64,000 nucleotides of DNA from Ischnura elegans (taxonomy: Eukaryota; Arthropoda; Insecta; Odonata; Coenagrionidae), in assembly GCF_921293095.1 (NCBI RefSeq), contig NC_060250.1, forward strand, positions 12,418,001 through 12,482,000, read 5' to 3'. Positions within the stretch are counted from its first letter, which is position 1. Every line of letters starts with the position of its first letter. Positions 11,999 to 23,123 of the stretch are shown here, piece by piece. Under the pieces are notes generated by a model. That model did not search any database. It was not told the DNA's origin and saw nothing but the letters and a program-made list of their open reading frames with translations. The position numbers and the translations under genes were made by a program.

Positions 11999-14060
11999 AT
12001 GGCGGATTTCATGATGTTAATGTACGCGCATGAGAATTTTGGCGACGAGGATTTAACTGCGGAGAGAACACAGTGTAATTTCAGGAGAAGAGGAGACGCC
12101 TTTGAACTGAGTGAGAAGGAATTCAGAAACCTTTTTCGCCTCAATGAACGCTGAACCCAAAATCTGATTGACGCCATACATCTCCGAAGCTTCACGGACA
12201 TCAGCTGTAAGTAATGTAAACAAAGTAAGTACACAAGTTTCATGCATGAATATATATTTTTTTATTAATAGAAATTTTACAGCGATTTATGGTGGTGATC
12301 CAACGTTAAATAAGATGTGAAACGCGAATAAGCCTAACTTTATTACCGCTGTTCTAACTTGCAATATGTTAATAAATTCAGAACATTATTCTGCTAAGTT
12401 GGAGTGCGAATGTTTAAGAAATCATTAAAAAAGATCATGTTTCATGTAAAGAAAGGTAATGAGGAACTCCGAAAAGCGATGTGCTGGCATATTAACATTA
12501 ATTTTAAATTGGTGTATTTGAATTTCCCCCCAAAACAAATACTGCCGTACGCAAAGCGCGTACAATATAAATACGTTCACTTGTTGTTTTCTCAACATTT
12601 CTGCAGGGAGTGGTATGTGGTGGAGAGCCGACTTTTGGTTGTTGATAAGCAAATTGTGCCTTGCTGGAATGATTATTTACTCAGACTCGATAAGTGCAAT
12701 TGAATTGTTTTACCGTTCATCCTAAATAATTCGTTTAAAAGTATTTTAACAGTGCTAATGTCCTTCCGTTACCGTATTTCGCTATTTTAGGATAAGTTTA
12801 TTTATTGTTCTTCAAGTTTGGCTTTGATCTTTCGTATTAGAACGGTAGTTTTGCGAAAAATATCCTCGGTCATTAGTTTATGTAGACGGGACGTTCATTA
12901 CTATAGTTTTATTGCACAAACACATGTTACTAATTCCGAGTATTGGTATCTTGTATTTAATTGTGTAACATGGGCCTCATTACATATTAGCTTATCTCTA
13001 ACTTAAAATAGCCTAATAGATAACCATATAAATACATTAAGGTTGTTTCTCACTCGCGCATGTAACCGTGTGTGTCGACAAATGTTCAACTTTGCCTCAA
13101 GATAAACACTCATTTCATTACAGGTATTGGCTACTCTTACCGTCAATGCTGTTGGACAATAAGTGTCATACATAGCTTATGATGCATAAATGAACATGGA
13201 GAGAAGCTTTTTGTGCCGGAGTGTGGAAGAGGTGACAAAAACTATAAATGACTATCTATTTAACGATGGGTGACCGTGGACCATAGCCCAAATTCAATAT
13301 CATAGCGCTGGCGTAGGTATATACTAACTTAGTTTAAAAATTTATGAACATCCGTGAATAGTGAACGCAGTACACTGAATGCTATATTTCTTAGGCAAGT
13401 ATGTATGCGTCATGCATTAAGTGGTTGGTTTTTACTGGTTATATGTGATGTATGTATTCCCTATGAAAATCAAAGTAATAGATGGAACTCACATTGCCAT
13501 GGTGGCATCTCCAAAAAAATCATGTCGTGTTAAAGGAAAGGGATTATTTAAATTATAACATATATCATTTGATTAATATGCAAGTGGTGAGTTCATGTGA
13601 TTTAATAATATTTTATTTTGAAGCAACTAGGGTCAATTACTTTTTAGAAATTTACATTGTAACCCATTACCTGCTGAATGATATTTTAAGTGTCAATGAG
13701 TAGCCTAATGAGCTTCTTACATTGACTTACCTAACTGGTTTTCCGAAATAGAATATAATTATTATATATCCATGATTATACAAATTGAAACCATGCATAT
13801 CTGCTATGTTTTATAGCAATATATCCCCAAAGCAATAGATCCTCAAATAGCTATGAATAGCCTTAGGAGGCATGTTAGAATAAGATTATTTTGACTCATC
13901 TTACCTTGCTTTGATTTTAATGGTTTCTGTTCAATTTTTTAATCTGAAGGTTTTGATATTTTGCTTTTCTGTTACTGTTATATTTTTAATTTTTCAGATT
14001 GACTCAACCAGATTCTCCCAGGTTCAAATTTGGGTGAGGCTTCTGGACAACCCCTACTAA
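11999..14060 (+). pseudogene. PIF/Harbinger transposase (HARBI1-like), decayed
   Basis: The start is taken as the ATG at 11999, which opens MADFMMLMYAHENFGDEDLT and then FRRRGDAFELSEKEFRNLFR. This F-x-LS..EFR.LFRL block is the usual N-terminal helix region of Harbinger transposases. A stop (12151-12153) interrupts it, and a donor-like CTGTAAGT follows at about 12207. A second block after an acceptor-like CATTACAG (about 13123) reads VLATLTVNAVG and later SVEEVTKTI, as in the family helix-turn-helix region. The catalytic block VIDGTHIAMVASP lies at 13472-13512, its Asp codon at 13481, and INMQVVSSCDL at about 13570-13605. Several stops and frameshifts make it inactive. The last part (13700-14060) is only weakly readable. 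Confidence 0.7.
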
Positions 14061-14215
14061 ATCATAACATTTAAAATACTAATCCAAAGGATGCTGTTCA
14101 GTGGTTGTTTGGTTGACGAATTATTTATGGAAATACTCTGGTGTGCATTTTTCTCAGAATTGAATCTTTGTATAAATAATAATTCTTAGATCTACTAGGA
14201 AGTCTACCATCTGTA

Positions 14216-14444
14216 AAGGCCTCGTTACATGATACATTAACATGCACAAGTTAATGCTTAAATGATTGAATGCGTGAATGAACATGAAAATGCACTGTAT
14301 AACCACCAGACTTGTGTGAACGCAGGAACAGAAAATAGAACCTGTTCTAATGTGGTTCATGCATTTGTATATGTTCTGTTCCACCAAAATCGTTCATGAT
14401 TTCACTCATTAACTATGTGTTTATGTACCGTGTAACCAGGCCTT
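14216..14444. mobile_element. MITE with GGCCT ends, about 230 bp
   Basis: The left end AAGGCCTCGTTACATGATAC, continuing ATTAACA, is mirrored by a right end whose complement reads AAGGCCTGGTTACACGGTAC, continuing ATAAACA. There is no coding capacity. I could not identify a clear TSD, so the superfamily stays open. It lies between the transposase remnant and the second ORF of the Harbinger. Confidence 0.65.
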
Positions 14445-16074
14445 CAGATTGCCGGATAAACTGCTTGACTCCTTGGTGACTTTTTATCACAACAAGCTTG
14501 GTATGTACCTTGTTTCACTGAACCCATCTTCCAAAATCTAAAACTAATCCAAACAGTTAAATCAATTTTTAGGGTTCTCCAACAAACATTGGTTTTCAAT
14601 ACCAACAGTTTTGATGTCCAAGCCAATTTTTCTTTTCAAATGTGCTGAAACATTTTTTTTTTGCCCTCTTCATACTGAGCCTCCCAAGGCACACCCACTG
14701 TACAATAAGCAGGAGTCTGAATGACAGTCTTTCATGTGTGGTCTAGGTTTATTTACTATAGTTAATAGTAGTGGGTGTAACTCGGTGGAAATGCTTTATC
14801 ATAGGAGATGAATGAATAAAAACTTTATTAATTCCATATGGTGATTTATTGTGTCTGACCATGGTTTCGTTACAGTGTAACATGTTCAATGTGAGACCTT
14901 TAAAATGGTTAGCTGTAATGAGATCATGGTAGACAAAATTAATCACCATGTGGTAAAAGCAATGTTTTTACTCCTTCAACTGCTACTTTTTCTTACTTTT
15001 CCTTAGCTTATACCATTCCTGCTTCATTTTCTATTTGGTTTCCCTACTTAGGTGTAGGTATGTCCACAATGGTATGCAGCGGAGATTACTTTCTGCCAAT
15101 GGGAATGGAATTACTCATAAATTTGATGATTGCTTGCATTATTTGTCTTTTATGAAAGTGATTAATGAGGATCATAGGTTTTCCATCCATAATGGTTGTT
15201 AATACTCAATATTCAATAATAAATCAATTATGGCATACAACATTTTATGTTTCTATGATATGCTGTACTTTCTCAACTTTACATTAATGTGATCCATGAA
15301 TGTGATGTATACCAACTCCTTAAAAAACGTTATTTCTATTGCAGTGCATCAACGATACTGTGTGTTGTACTTTTCTTTGAAAATAAAGACAATTCAATGC
15401 CAAGATGCATGTTACTGATACTATTTTTTATATAACCTTGACCTTGTATAAGATAAATTTAAATGTTCACCTATAATAGTGACAAAGCTAATGGATTAGA
15501 ATAGAATTAATTTTATAACAGCATCCTTTAGAAACCAAGATGAGTCGTAGATTGAACCAATAGGATTAAGCAAGAGGCTATAGAATTTTTTTTAATAGGA
15601 GAGTACATTTTTCGTAACAATTATATTGTGTTTCTTCCCCTATTTAATTACAAGAAATTAGAATTGGGCATGAAGTATATATGCACTGCTTTGAGGATAT
15701 TCTTGCAGGTCTTATTGGATACTAAATCCCCTATGTAGATCAAATTCTATTTTATCTTTTTCACATCTTAAACCTCCCTCCATTCCTATTCATCTTCTAA
15801 TTTTCTTTTCATTACTGGAATTTTTTCAACTTGAACTTTGAAAAATGGGCATTTCTCTCATTGCTCCTATCTTCCAGCATTAATTTTTGCCCTTGGTATA
15901 ATTAAAGTTGATTAAAATGTGCAGGGAGAAACATGTATGAGTGTTAGGTTATGGAAAGTGGATTCAGCACAGCAGTAGTAATTCTTATGGTACAGAATAA
16001 CTTTCAATGAAAAACAATATGCTGGAAAGTTCACACAAACACAAAATAGAGCTCAGAGCTAATTTCAGGCTAAA

Positions 16075-16168
16075 ATCCCAAGAGGAAATGGTCACATAAG
16101 TTAGGCCATTTTGCTGCACATACTATGTAGTCGCACATACAGGCTGTATAAGCTTTTCCTCTTGGGAT
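16075..16168. repeat. short inverted-repeat element, about 94 bp
   Basis: ATCCCAAGAGGAAA at 16075-16088 is repeated in inverse at 16154-16168. It sits just downstream of the minus-strand ORF that ends at 16207. It could be a tiny MITE or a hairpin in the 3' region of that gene. Confidence 0.5.
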
Positions 16169-16206
16169 ATTATGCAAGACTTGCTTTAGGGTGGTCCGCC
16201 TCGTCT

Positions 16207-16735
16207 TTAGAATTGAAACAATGGTGCTTGGTGTGGTAGTTTGATTTGAGGGAGTGAGCTTGAGTGGGGATTAGAAATTGAGACTGTCTGAATAATTATG
16301 GAAAGTGGATTAGAAGTGGAAATAAGTGTTGAAACACTCTTAGTAGATGTGGAAGGAGATTTTGAGGTTGATGGGATCGGGTCAAAGGAAGAAAGATTAC
16401 TTGAATCTACAGATTGACTATTTTTTTCTTCATCTACATGGCTTTCTGATGAATTCTGTTGCTGAAATAACCAATGATTCTATTTTGTGACATACTCAAC
16501 TTAGTTATACTTGGGGTCTGCTACGCTAATGTTAGTATTACCTCAATATCGAAAACGATTAGTATTTCCTGCAAGTCTTCATGCCCGTGTGTCGCATTCT
16601 TCCCTATCAGTGTTATCATACGTTTTTTAATATGATTAAGCTCACTAAATTTAAGGGCTTCACTCCCAGTCTGGGTGCCCTCACGCATGCAACACGCTAC
16701 TATAGAGGCAGATTTCAAATATTGCCAACGCTGAG
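16207..16735 (-). CDS. putative second Harbinger ORF (Ser/Thr-rich, Myb/SANT-like accessory protein)
   Basis: Two minus-strand exons can be read. The upstream exon (about 16735 to 16542) encodes CMREGTQTGSEALKFSELNH and continues IKKRMITLIGKNATHGHEDL; it ends GATATTGAG followed by a donor GTAATA. After an acceptor TTATTTCAG, the second exon (16461-16207) stays in frame for 84 codons without a stop. It is strongly Ser/Thr-rich (SLSSFDPIPSTSKSPSTSTK-like composition) and ends in TAA at 16207-16209. Harbinger elements usually carry a second gene for a Myb/SANT-type DNA-binding protein with a low-complexity region; position and orientation fit. No domain is certain from the sequence alone, and the N-terminal part upstream of 16735 is unresolved. 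Confidence 0.45.
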
Positions 16736-17351
16736 GGAAAATTTATTAATCACAACAAATGTTATGAGATTCTTAAATGGCAATTTATGGAAGCATAGTT
16801 TATCAGCAACATATACGATGCTACATATTTTTCTATTTTTGAGTAAGTAGTTATTTTTACGTCTCATTTAAGCTAATCACTCCGTAAAAAATAATTACTA
16901 TATACGAAAACTATCATTTACCGAAAAATATGGATCATATATGGAAGAATAAGAGGCTAATGCTACGTAAATATAAATAACTAATACGCTTAATGGTTTA
17001 TTAATAATGAATTAATCATTAATGTCGCAATACGTTTCATTTTATATAGTGTACCTTCAGAATGAATTGCAGAAGCATGTATTTATGCTCAGCGATAACC
17101 TTCATATTTACGTCTTTGTTTACTTAAATTCACGCCGCGCTACTGAGGAATTCGTAAACAAATGAAGGAAATTACAACGTTGCCACAACCACCACTCGTG
17201 ATCCATCTCATTACGAAGGCTCCAATACGACTTCGAGACGAAAACTTTCAAACACACCAATTACCCTTCGTGTTGGTGACCACTCGTAATGGACCGCTCG
17301 TGATGGTGAGTGGGTGAGATTATTACGAGCGATTCAAACACAACCCCCCAG

Positions 17352-19607
17352 GACTGTGTTGCGTGAGAGGGTGAGCCCCCCAGAGACAATTTGGCGGGCG
17401 AATTTAGTGATTTTATGTTTAGCGCGCAAATGTCTTCTGTTCATGGCACATTTATCTTGCTTATCCCTGGTGCGTACAAGTGTGCTCTGGTAGTGGATAC
17501 TTCCGAGTAGAACCCACCCCCCCTCTAACCGCCCCATCACCGGGGGCCAACTAAATCTTGACCCGAGCTACCTCTCTCTCTCTCTCGCTTCGGCTCGTAT
17601 GCAGATGCGCCGCCCTTGTCCCGTGGGACGGCGGCGGCAGAGGAGTTTTAAGTCGTCCCCGCCCCGGCATTTACCTTCATGTGCAGTGGATTTAATGCTA
17701 CCCCTCCCATCCTCGCTCTCCTCGTCTGGCCACCTCGCAAGCCGGGGAAATAAAGGGAGGACAAAAATGGGGCGAAATTACGTGAAAATTGATGCGAGAC
17801 ATCCCTTATTGGATTTTGTCCCGGGGCCGTTTTCGTCGACTCCATTTTGGAGGTAGTCGTGGCAGACTCTCTGAAAGTTGTGTGGGAGGCCTTTGCGTCC
17901 AATTGCATTTACCGTTACCTCTCTACCGACTCAGCGGCTGTTGCGACGATTCTCTGCATTTCTTTATTTTAGTCGATTTTAGTCTGTTACATTTATTTAC
18001 TTGTCAATTTCACCATATTTGACAAAACGTATGCCGTACGAACGGATTTTAAAGAGTGAGACTTACTGTTAATTTTATTTTAATCGTGAATTACTTTAAT
18101 TAATTTATGATGATAATACTGTTGGTACTCGATTTATTCAGGCGAGTTTTGATGGTTAGCATCTCTCTTAACTTTTAAAAGGATGATCTCATGAAATGTA
18201 ATTGATTTTTCGGTTCATTATTCCTCCAAATACCCTCCTACGTGACCTTTAAGTATTTTATTCCTCATTTTCCCATGATCATTGGATCATCCTAAAACTT
18301 CATTTCAGGACTGTGAAATACGAAGTATGGGGGAATATGTAATACTCTATTGGTGGTGAGAACCTGTTCTCTATAGAACACTGTTTTAGAAATTTTATGA
18401 CCCAAAGGAGTGGTAATGAGTGCTACTTGTCAAATTTTATCGGGCTTAATAGATTATAAATTACAGAAAACAGTGCAATCAATAATTACTAGCTATTCGT
18501 AATTAGGCGACGAAATCCGGAAAACCACTGAAAGGGTTTTGGCCTTCCCGAAGTGAAATCCATTGATTACTTCATGAGCTTCTACCGTAGTTAGCGTTTC
18601 TTGTTTATTTAATACTCATCCATTTGAAAAGTTACGTGCCATTTTTAACACAAGCCAAATTAATAAAAAAGTAGTCCGGCTTACGGGCATTGCTTTTCTT
18701 CGGCGTGTAAGAAAATGTGCGAAAAAGGACGCGGCCGAGGCCATTGGTTACTAGTCAGTACGGAAAAGTACCTGTCTTTTAAATTTTTTATTTAAGTATG
18801 CCTGATGAAATTATAGGATTTAAAACACCGAAAACAATTGATGAAGCCGTCACAGAAATTAATGCCGAGAGTGTTATAATGAATGGACAGGGTTGGACAG
18901 GGTTAATAGAACGCTAAGGTGGGTTATAAAATTTCGTGATGCTATATAACTTCAGTCGCACAACTTTCCAAATACAAAGAAAAAAATTGTTCTAGTGAAA
19001 GAATCGTGTAAGTGAGAAGTCTTTCTTTGGGAAGTCTTGTTAACATAATTTCAAGAAAATCTTAAGTGACAAACGATATTATTCCAGCTTAAGATATCTG
19101 GCGTTTAGAAATAAATTCTCAGAATAAAAGCAGAAATAAAAAAAATGTATTGTGTTCTACGTCACTGCCGAATTTTCAGTATTGAACAGTTCCGATAAAT
19201 ATTTTTTCTTCAAAGCGCAAATAAAATAAAAGAAGCAGTTGGCTCGCTTCTTTGGAATAAATGAGGATAATTAATCTTATCATGGGCTTTTTGGTAAAAT
19301 AAATATATTCTACCCTAAATAATTAAATGGAAAACATAATAAAATCAGACTATTGGCTTTAATATAAACATAAAGGTGGGGATAGGCTGCTTAATCCTGG
19401 CATAACCCTTGATTGATACTGTTGGCTTGAAAGGCGTGAAGTAATCGAAAGGCTACTGGACGCGCGACATTCATGTCAGTAGATTAGTCGCGTCGTGCAA
19501 CTAAGATTAATTTACGTGTAAATAGATTGGTGTAGTTAGGCTTATTTTGTGGTACATCCGAAGGTCGTGCAATTCACAGTCGCTTCCAATAGAAATGCAT
19601 GAATTTA
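17352..19607. other. unassigned sequence with a CT microsatellite
   Basis: A (CT)n tract spans 17571-17586, in a GC-richer patch (17480-17900) that holds overlapping short open frames on both strands with no recognisable domain. The remainder is AT-rich. A short direct repeat GGACAGGGTT occurs near 18885-18902. No gene is supported. Confidence 0.45.
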
Positions 19608-19612
19608 CGCCG

Positions 19613-21863
19613 CACAGTGGGGCCAAATGCTCAAAAGGTGGTCATAATTATTAAATATCATGTAATGTGTTTGAAATTTGGAATATAACAGTTTTCGAGG
19701 TCGCTAATTCCGAGTATGATATTGAAATATAAATAAAATTTATATTTTTCCAAAAAATTGGAATTTTTGCTAAAATAATACATTAATTTTTCCTTGTGTC
19801 CAGTAAAAAGGGGGGAATATTTTTAATTATATTATTATACGAATATAAAACTGATTTTGAAAATTATATGAAATACATTTCAAAGCTTTAAGGCAATCGA
19901 TTAATAATTTTATGCATTATTTTAAATAAATATCATCATTTTATGGCTATTTTTAATTTTCAAACATTCTAAACGAATTAATTTCCGATATTGTTACATG
20001 TATCTTAATGTACACGTTATAAGCATGTAAACATACTTATGGCTTAAAAATATATCCTGAAATTTAATAAGGTAGCAAAGAAATTATAAAAAATTATTGT
20101 ATAACAGTCAATCTGCGTAGAATATGAACAGGCCCGCGACCACTCACTTAAAAAAATGCAAACACTAAATATAATCCGTCTCTAATTCGTCCCATGAATA
20201 ATTATCTAAGCACAAAACTGCATTATTGAATAAACCCACTTATTATTTTAAATATTAAATGAAAAAAAATAACTTAGATGTCTTCATAAGAATATATAAA
20301 AAGTTAACAAACACATTTACATCACACATTATTATATAGTAGGTTTTCTACGTTGAATATGAAAACAGCTGCGCACACAGGCTCATAAACGTAAACACAA
20401 ATTTCAATCAGACTTCGTTCCATCCAAAGAATCGTCTACCGATTCCGATGAAGATCCTGATTCTATCAGGTAGGATTCATAAAAAATATTCACGGCTCCG
20501 GAACATAAAACTGTCGATGACTTGGACCGCATCACAATCTGGCTTACAATAATCGAGTCGGAATGTAACATCAATCTCACGACGAAGTCCACTACAGTTT
20601 TTTCCTCGAGCACTTTCGGGTAAAATCTTCCCTGAATTTCCTCAAGTTTGTTGCACGCTTCCTGCGCTTCCTCTGACATTTTTCCGATTGGTAACAATGA
20701 ATTTTGTATGGCCTTCCTTTCGTGCAACAGTATTTAGGGTAAACATTGTTGGCATGCAAAACCAGTGATATAATTCAACAATAGCCGTGCTGTTTAAATA
20801 GAATACACTTCGCAGATATCTATATTTATTCTATAGCCAGAAGACAGCTTGTAGAGCAGTATTAAATCTGTGAAGAAGCTCCAAATTGAGGCCTGTTATA
20901 TTGGCGGAAATTTCAGAGTTCTCGAGCTGTGTTGTCGTTACTACTACCATGCACCTGCTTTGGCCGGTTTAAACTAAGCTCCTTTTTAAGTCCTTCTCCT
21001 TCTTAGGCTCCTCCACCAATTTTTTAGCGTTTGTATTGCAGATCTGCCAGGTTTTAACTTACATTCTGAAAGCCACTTGCAAGCAGCATTCGAAATTTCG
21101 AATCCATGTATGCAACGTGGTTAAACTACATTAGGGATAGCATTCTTTACTGGACGAGATATTATAGCATCAAATTTGTATATACTTTGTCTTGAGTCTT
21201 ATTTGCGTCAATTTATTGCAAAAGAACTCATTTTGTTACGCTGATTATAAAGTAAGTGCTCCCTCCTGCATGCAACGTGTCAACGAGCTGCGCGCTTCGG
21301 CGTCCATACGGTTGGAGGTTACTTACGTATTTCTTTATTAATTTACGAAGGGGCGGGTTGGGGCGGTTAATTTTTTTTTGTTTTGATAGCCGAGAGTTGT
21401 GGCTACAATAATATAACTATATAAGAGCACTGCAGAGCGCTGCTATATAACTTAATGATGTTCGTATTTTTATTTTTGAATAAAAGTGGTGCAATTTATT
21501 GGTTAATATTTATGTTAATAATAATTTTAATTTTGTTTCAATGTTATGGTAAAGCAACATTTGTTATCTATGCACATTGCTGCGTTGATTCTATTTTTTT
21601 AATTTTAAATTTAGCCAATTGGGTAGCTGAGGAGGAGTCTAGAAGATGAGGGTATTTCGAAGCGAGAGGGAGACTATGTATCCCAGCAGCGCACCTGTCA
21701 CTTTGAAAGTGATTTTTACGAAGTGGTGCACACTTACCTGCTTCTCGAACTTATTTCTCAGCAGCTCAAATAAGCGTCTTCCCAACCATGTAAAAAGAAA
21801 TCATAACCCCGAACTTTTATTTTTCTAATTATGGCCACCTTTTATGGATTTGGCCCCACTGTG
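19613..21863 (-). mobile_element. Transib DNA transposon, copy 2
   Basis: The termini are CACAGTG at 19613-19619 and inverted at 21857-21863. Inward they read GGGGCCAAAT...CAAAAGGTGG and GGGGCCAAAT...TAAAAGGTGG respectively, so the TIR match extends about 37 bp. The flanks are a perfect 5-bp duplication CGCCG (19608-19612 and 21864-21868), which fits the CGNCG preference reported for Transib. Length is 2251 bp. The minus strand carries the C-terminal region of a decayed transposase (20404-20960). The rest is AT-rich and unreadable, so the copy is internally deleted or heavily mutated. Confidence 0.92.
20404..20960 (-). pseudogene. Transib (RAG1-like) transposase, C-terminal region
   Basis: The clearest frame (20727 to 20404) contains LLPIGKMSEEAQEACNKLEE. 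The block SEEAQEACNK aligns with the Transib catalytic-glutamate motif and, more distantly, with the RAG1 region around its third catalytic residue (ASEGNESGNK). It ends in an acidic tail, SGSSSESVDDSLDGTKSD. Upstream, in other frames, CMPTMFTLN (about 20750) and GSSNDNTARE (20921-20950) correspond to family blocks M.TTVHK.L and TSNDGNTARRFF, in the right order. Several frameshifts and stops make it non-functional. It belongs to the Transib bounded at 19613 and 21863. Confidence 0.8.
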
Positions 21864-21894
21864 CGCCGTCCAAATCCACTTTCGTCATACAACC

Positions 21895-22300
21895 GCGAGA
21901 GCCGTACTGCTGACGATAGTTCAAGTGAGGTTCCACTGCAGTACAGAAACATGGGCTCTGCGTAAGAAAGATGGAAGTGAACTCCAGCCATTAGAGCGTG
22001 GTGGAGAGAAGAAAGAGTTGTGGTGAACGAAGAGGGGAGCGTTCGAGCGGTACTCGGCTTGCTTCGTACGTAAAGAGGGTAAACTTCTGGCAGGTATAAA
22101 GAGGGGACCGAATGAGTGGTTGGAGCAGGTACTTAGAGGCGACGGCCGGGCGATGCTCGTTATTGAGGGAAGAGTTTATGACGCCAAGCGGGGAAGAGAA
22201 TTTGGTGTGGCAGATCTTTCTAAAGTTGGTCCCAATTGCCCTCGAGGTGTGCGGAAACTAATTACGGCCGAAGGAGCTTCATTAATTTTTTTGACTTTTG
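21895..22300 (+). pseudogene. LINE ORF2 C-terminal fragment (RTE/jockey-like)
   Basis: The + strand reads FHCSTETWALRKKDGSELQ and, after a frameshift, KEGKLLAGIKRGPNEWLEQV then LRGDGRAMLVIEGRVYDAKR. This matches the tail of many non-LTR ORF2 proteins (YGSETWTLRK.D...L; R...W.GH.LRGD.L...VIEGR..GKRGRGR). No RT core is present. It begins almost directly at the right flank of the Transib copy at 19613-21863, so the transposon may have inserted into an older LINE relic; I could not read the matching left part before 19608. Confidence 0.55.
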
Positions 22301-23123
22301 AGGCATAGGACCTCGTACTCCTCACGTCGGAAATTTCATGGTTTGAATTGATTAAAGAAAGGCGTATACCGTAGGGATGCAGGGAGTACTCGAAAATTCG
22401 AGTCGAGTAGTTGGTCCTCGACTCGATTGATTCGAGTAGTATTACGAATGTCGAGTCGAGTAGTTTCGATTACAGAGCTGTGGAGGCCAGTATGTTCAGA
22501 AATCTGCCGACAGAGAGCGCTACCATAAAACTCCATGTAGTAATATCGTTAATAAAATTGATAAGTCGTTCTAATGCCTTGGCCAAGGAGTTTCAGCTTT
22601 TGTATGCGTAGCCGTCAACCACTGTAGTAGTCGACGTGGGTACCGAATACCTTATCGTCAGCCGCGGCTTCTGACCGTCTTCCGCCAGCGTATTTGGAGT
22701 AATCGGAGTGGACCACAGCATCGCTCATACTTTCCTATGCGATACTTATATACGTTATCATACTTTCTTTACTCAAACGTCGAGGGAGTACGTAAACATT
22801 GTGAGGATTTTTATGGAAAAAATGCAACTTTTAGGTTTTAGCGGGATATGCCGGTTTTTCCCGGTGTTTGACGTCTCAAGCAGTGCCATCTTTCAGCCTT
22901 TTTGAGCACTAATGACGTCCGATGTTAATTTTTGTTTATTCCTTTGTTGCATTTAGTTTTACTCCTGAACTAACAGAAAATTGTTGCTATGGTTCATTAA
23001 ACGAAGTAAGAAATAAAGAAAATTTCTTTTTTTGATCTAAAAAGCTAGAGCTAAGTGCTATAGTTCGTTCGCTTCGTCCACTAAAATTCCATGAATATTC
23101 AAGGACCATATAAATCGTTGATA

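Larger units (their letters stand above)
11876..17260 (+). mobile_element. PIF/Harbinger DNA transposon, about 5.4 kb, degenerate
   Basis: The ends are GGTGTGTTTGAA on the left (about 11878) and TTCAAACACACC on the right (ending about 17258). They are closely related to the ends of the outer MITE. The left end continues as TCACTCGTAA, close to the outer TCGCTCGTAA. The TSD is uncertain (possibly ATT). Inside lie transposase remnants on + from 11999, and a second convergent ORF on - at 16207-16735. That two-gene arrangement, DDE nuclease plus a DNA-binding-type protein, is characteristic of the superfamily. Two small inverted-repeat elements (14216-14444, 16075-16168) lie within it. Confidence 0.75.
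10054..17348. mobile_element. outer Harbinger-like MITE, expanded by nested insertions
   Basis: The ends are inverted copies: GGGGGTTGTGTTTGAATCGC at 10054, followed by TCGTAAT, with the complement ending at 17348. The flanks carry a 3-bp duplication CAG (10051-10053 and 17349-17351). Three-bp TSDs and G-rich ends fit PIF/Harbinger. Once the two inner elements are removed, only about 180 bp remain (10054-10101, 11838-11875, 17261-17348), made largely of direct and inverted CTCGTAAT-like words. So this is a MITE, and its current 7.3-kb span comes from nesting. Confidence 0.75.
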
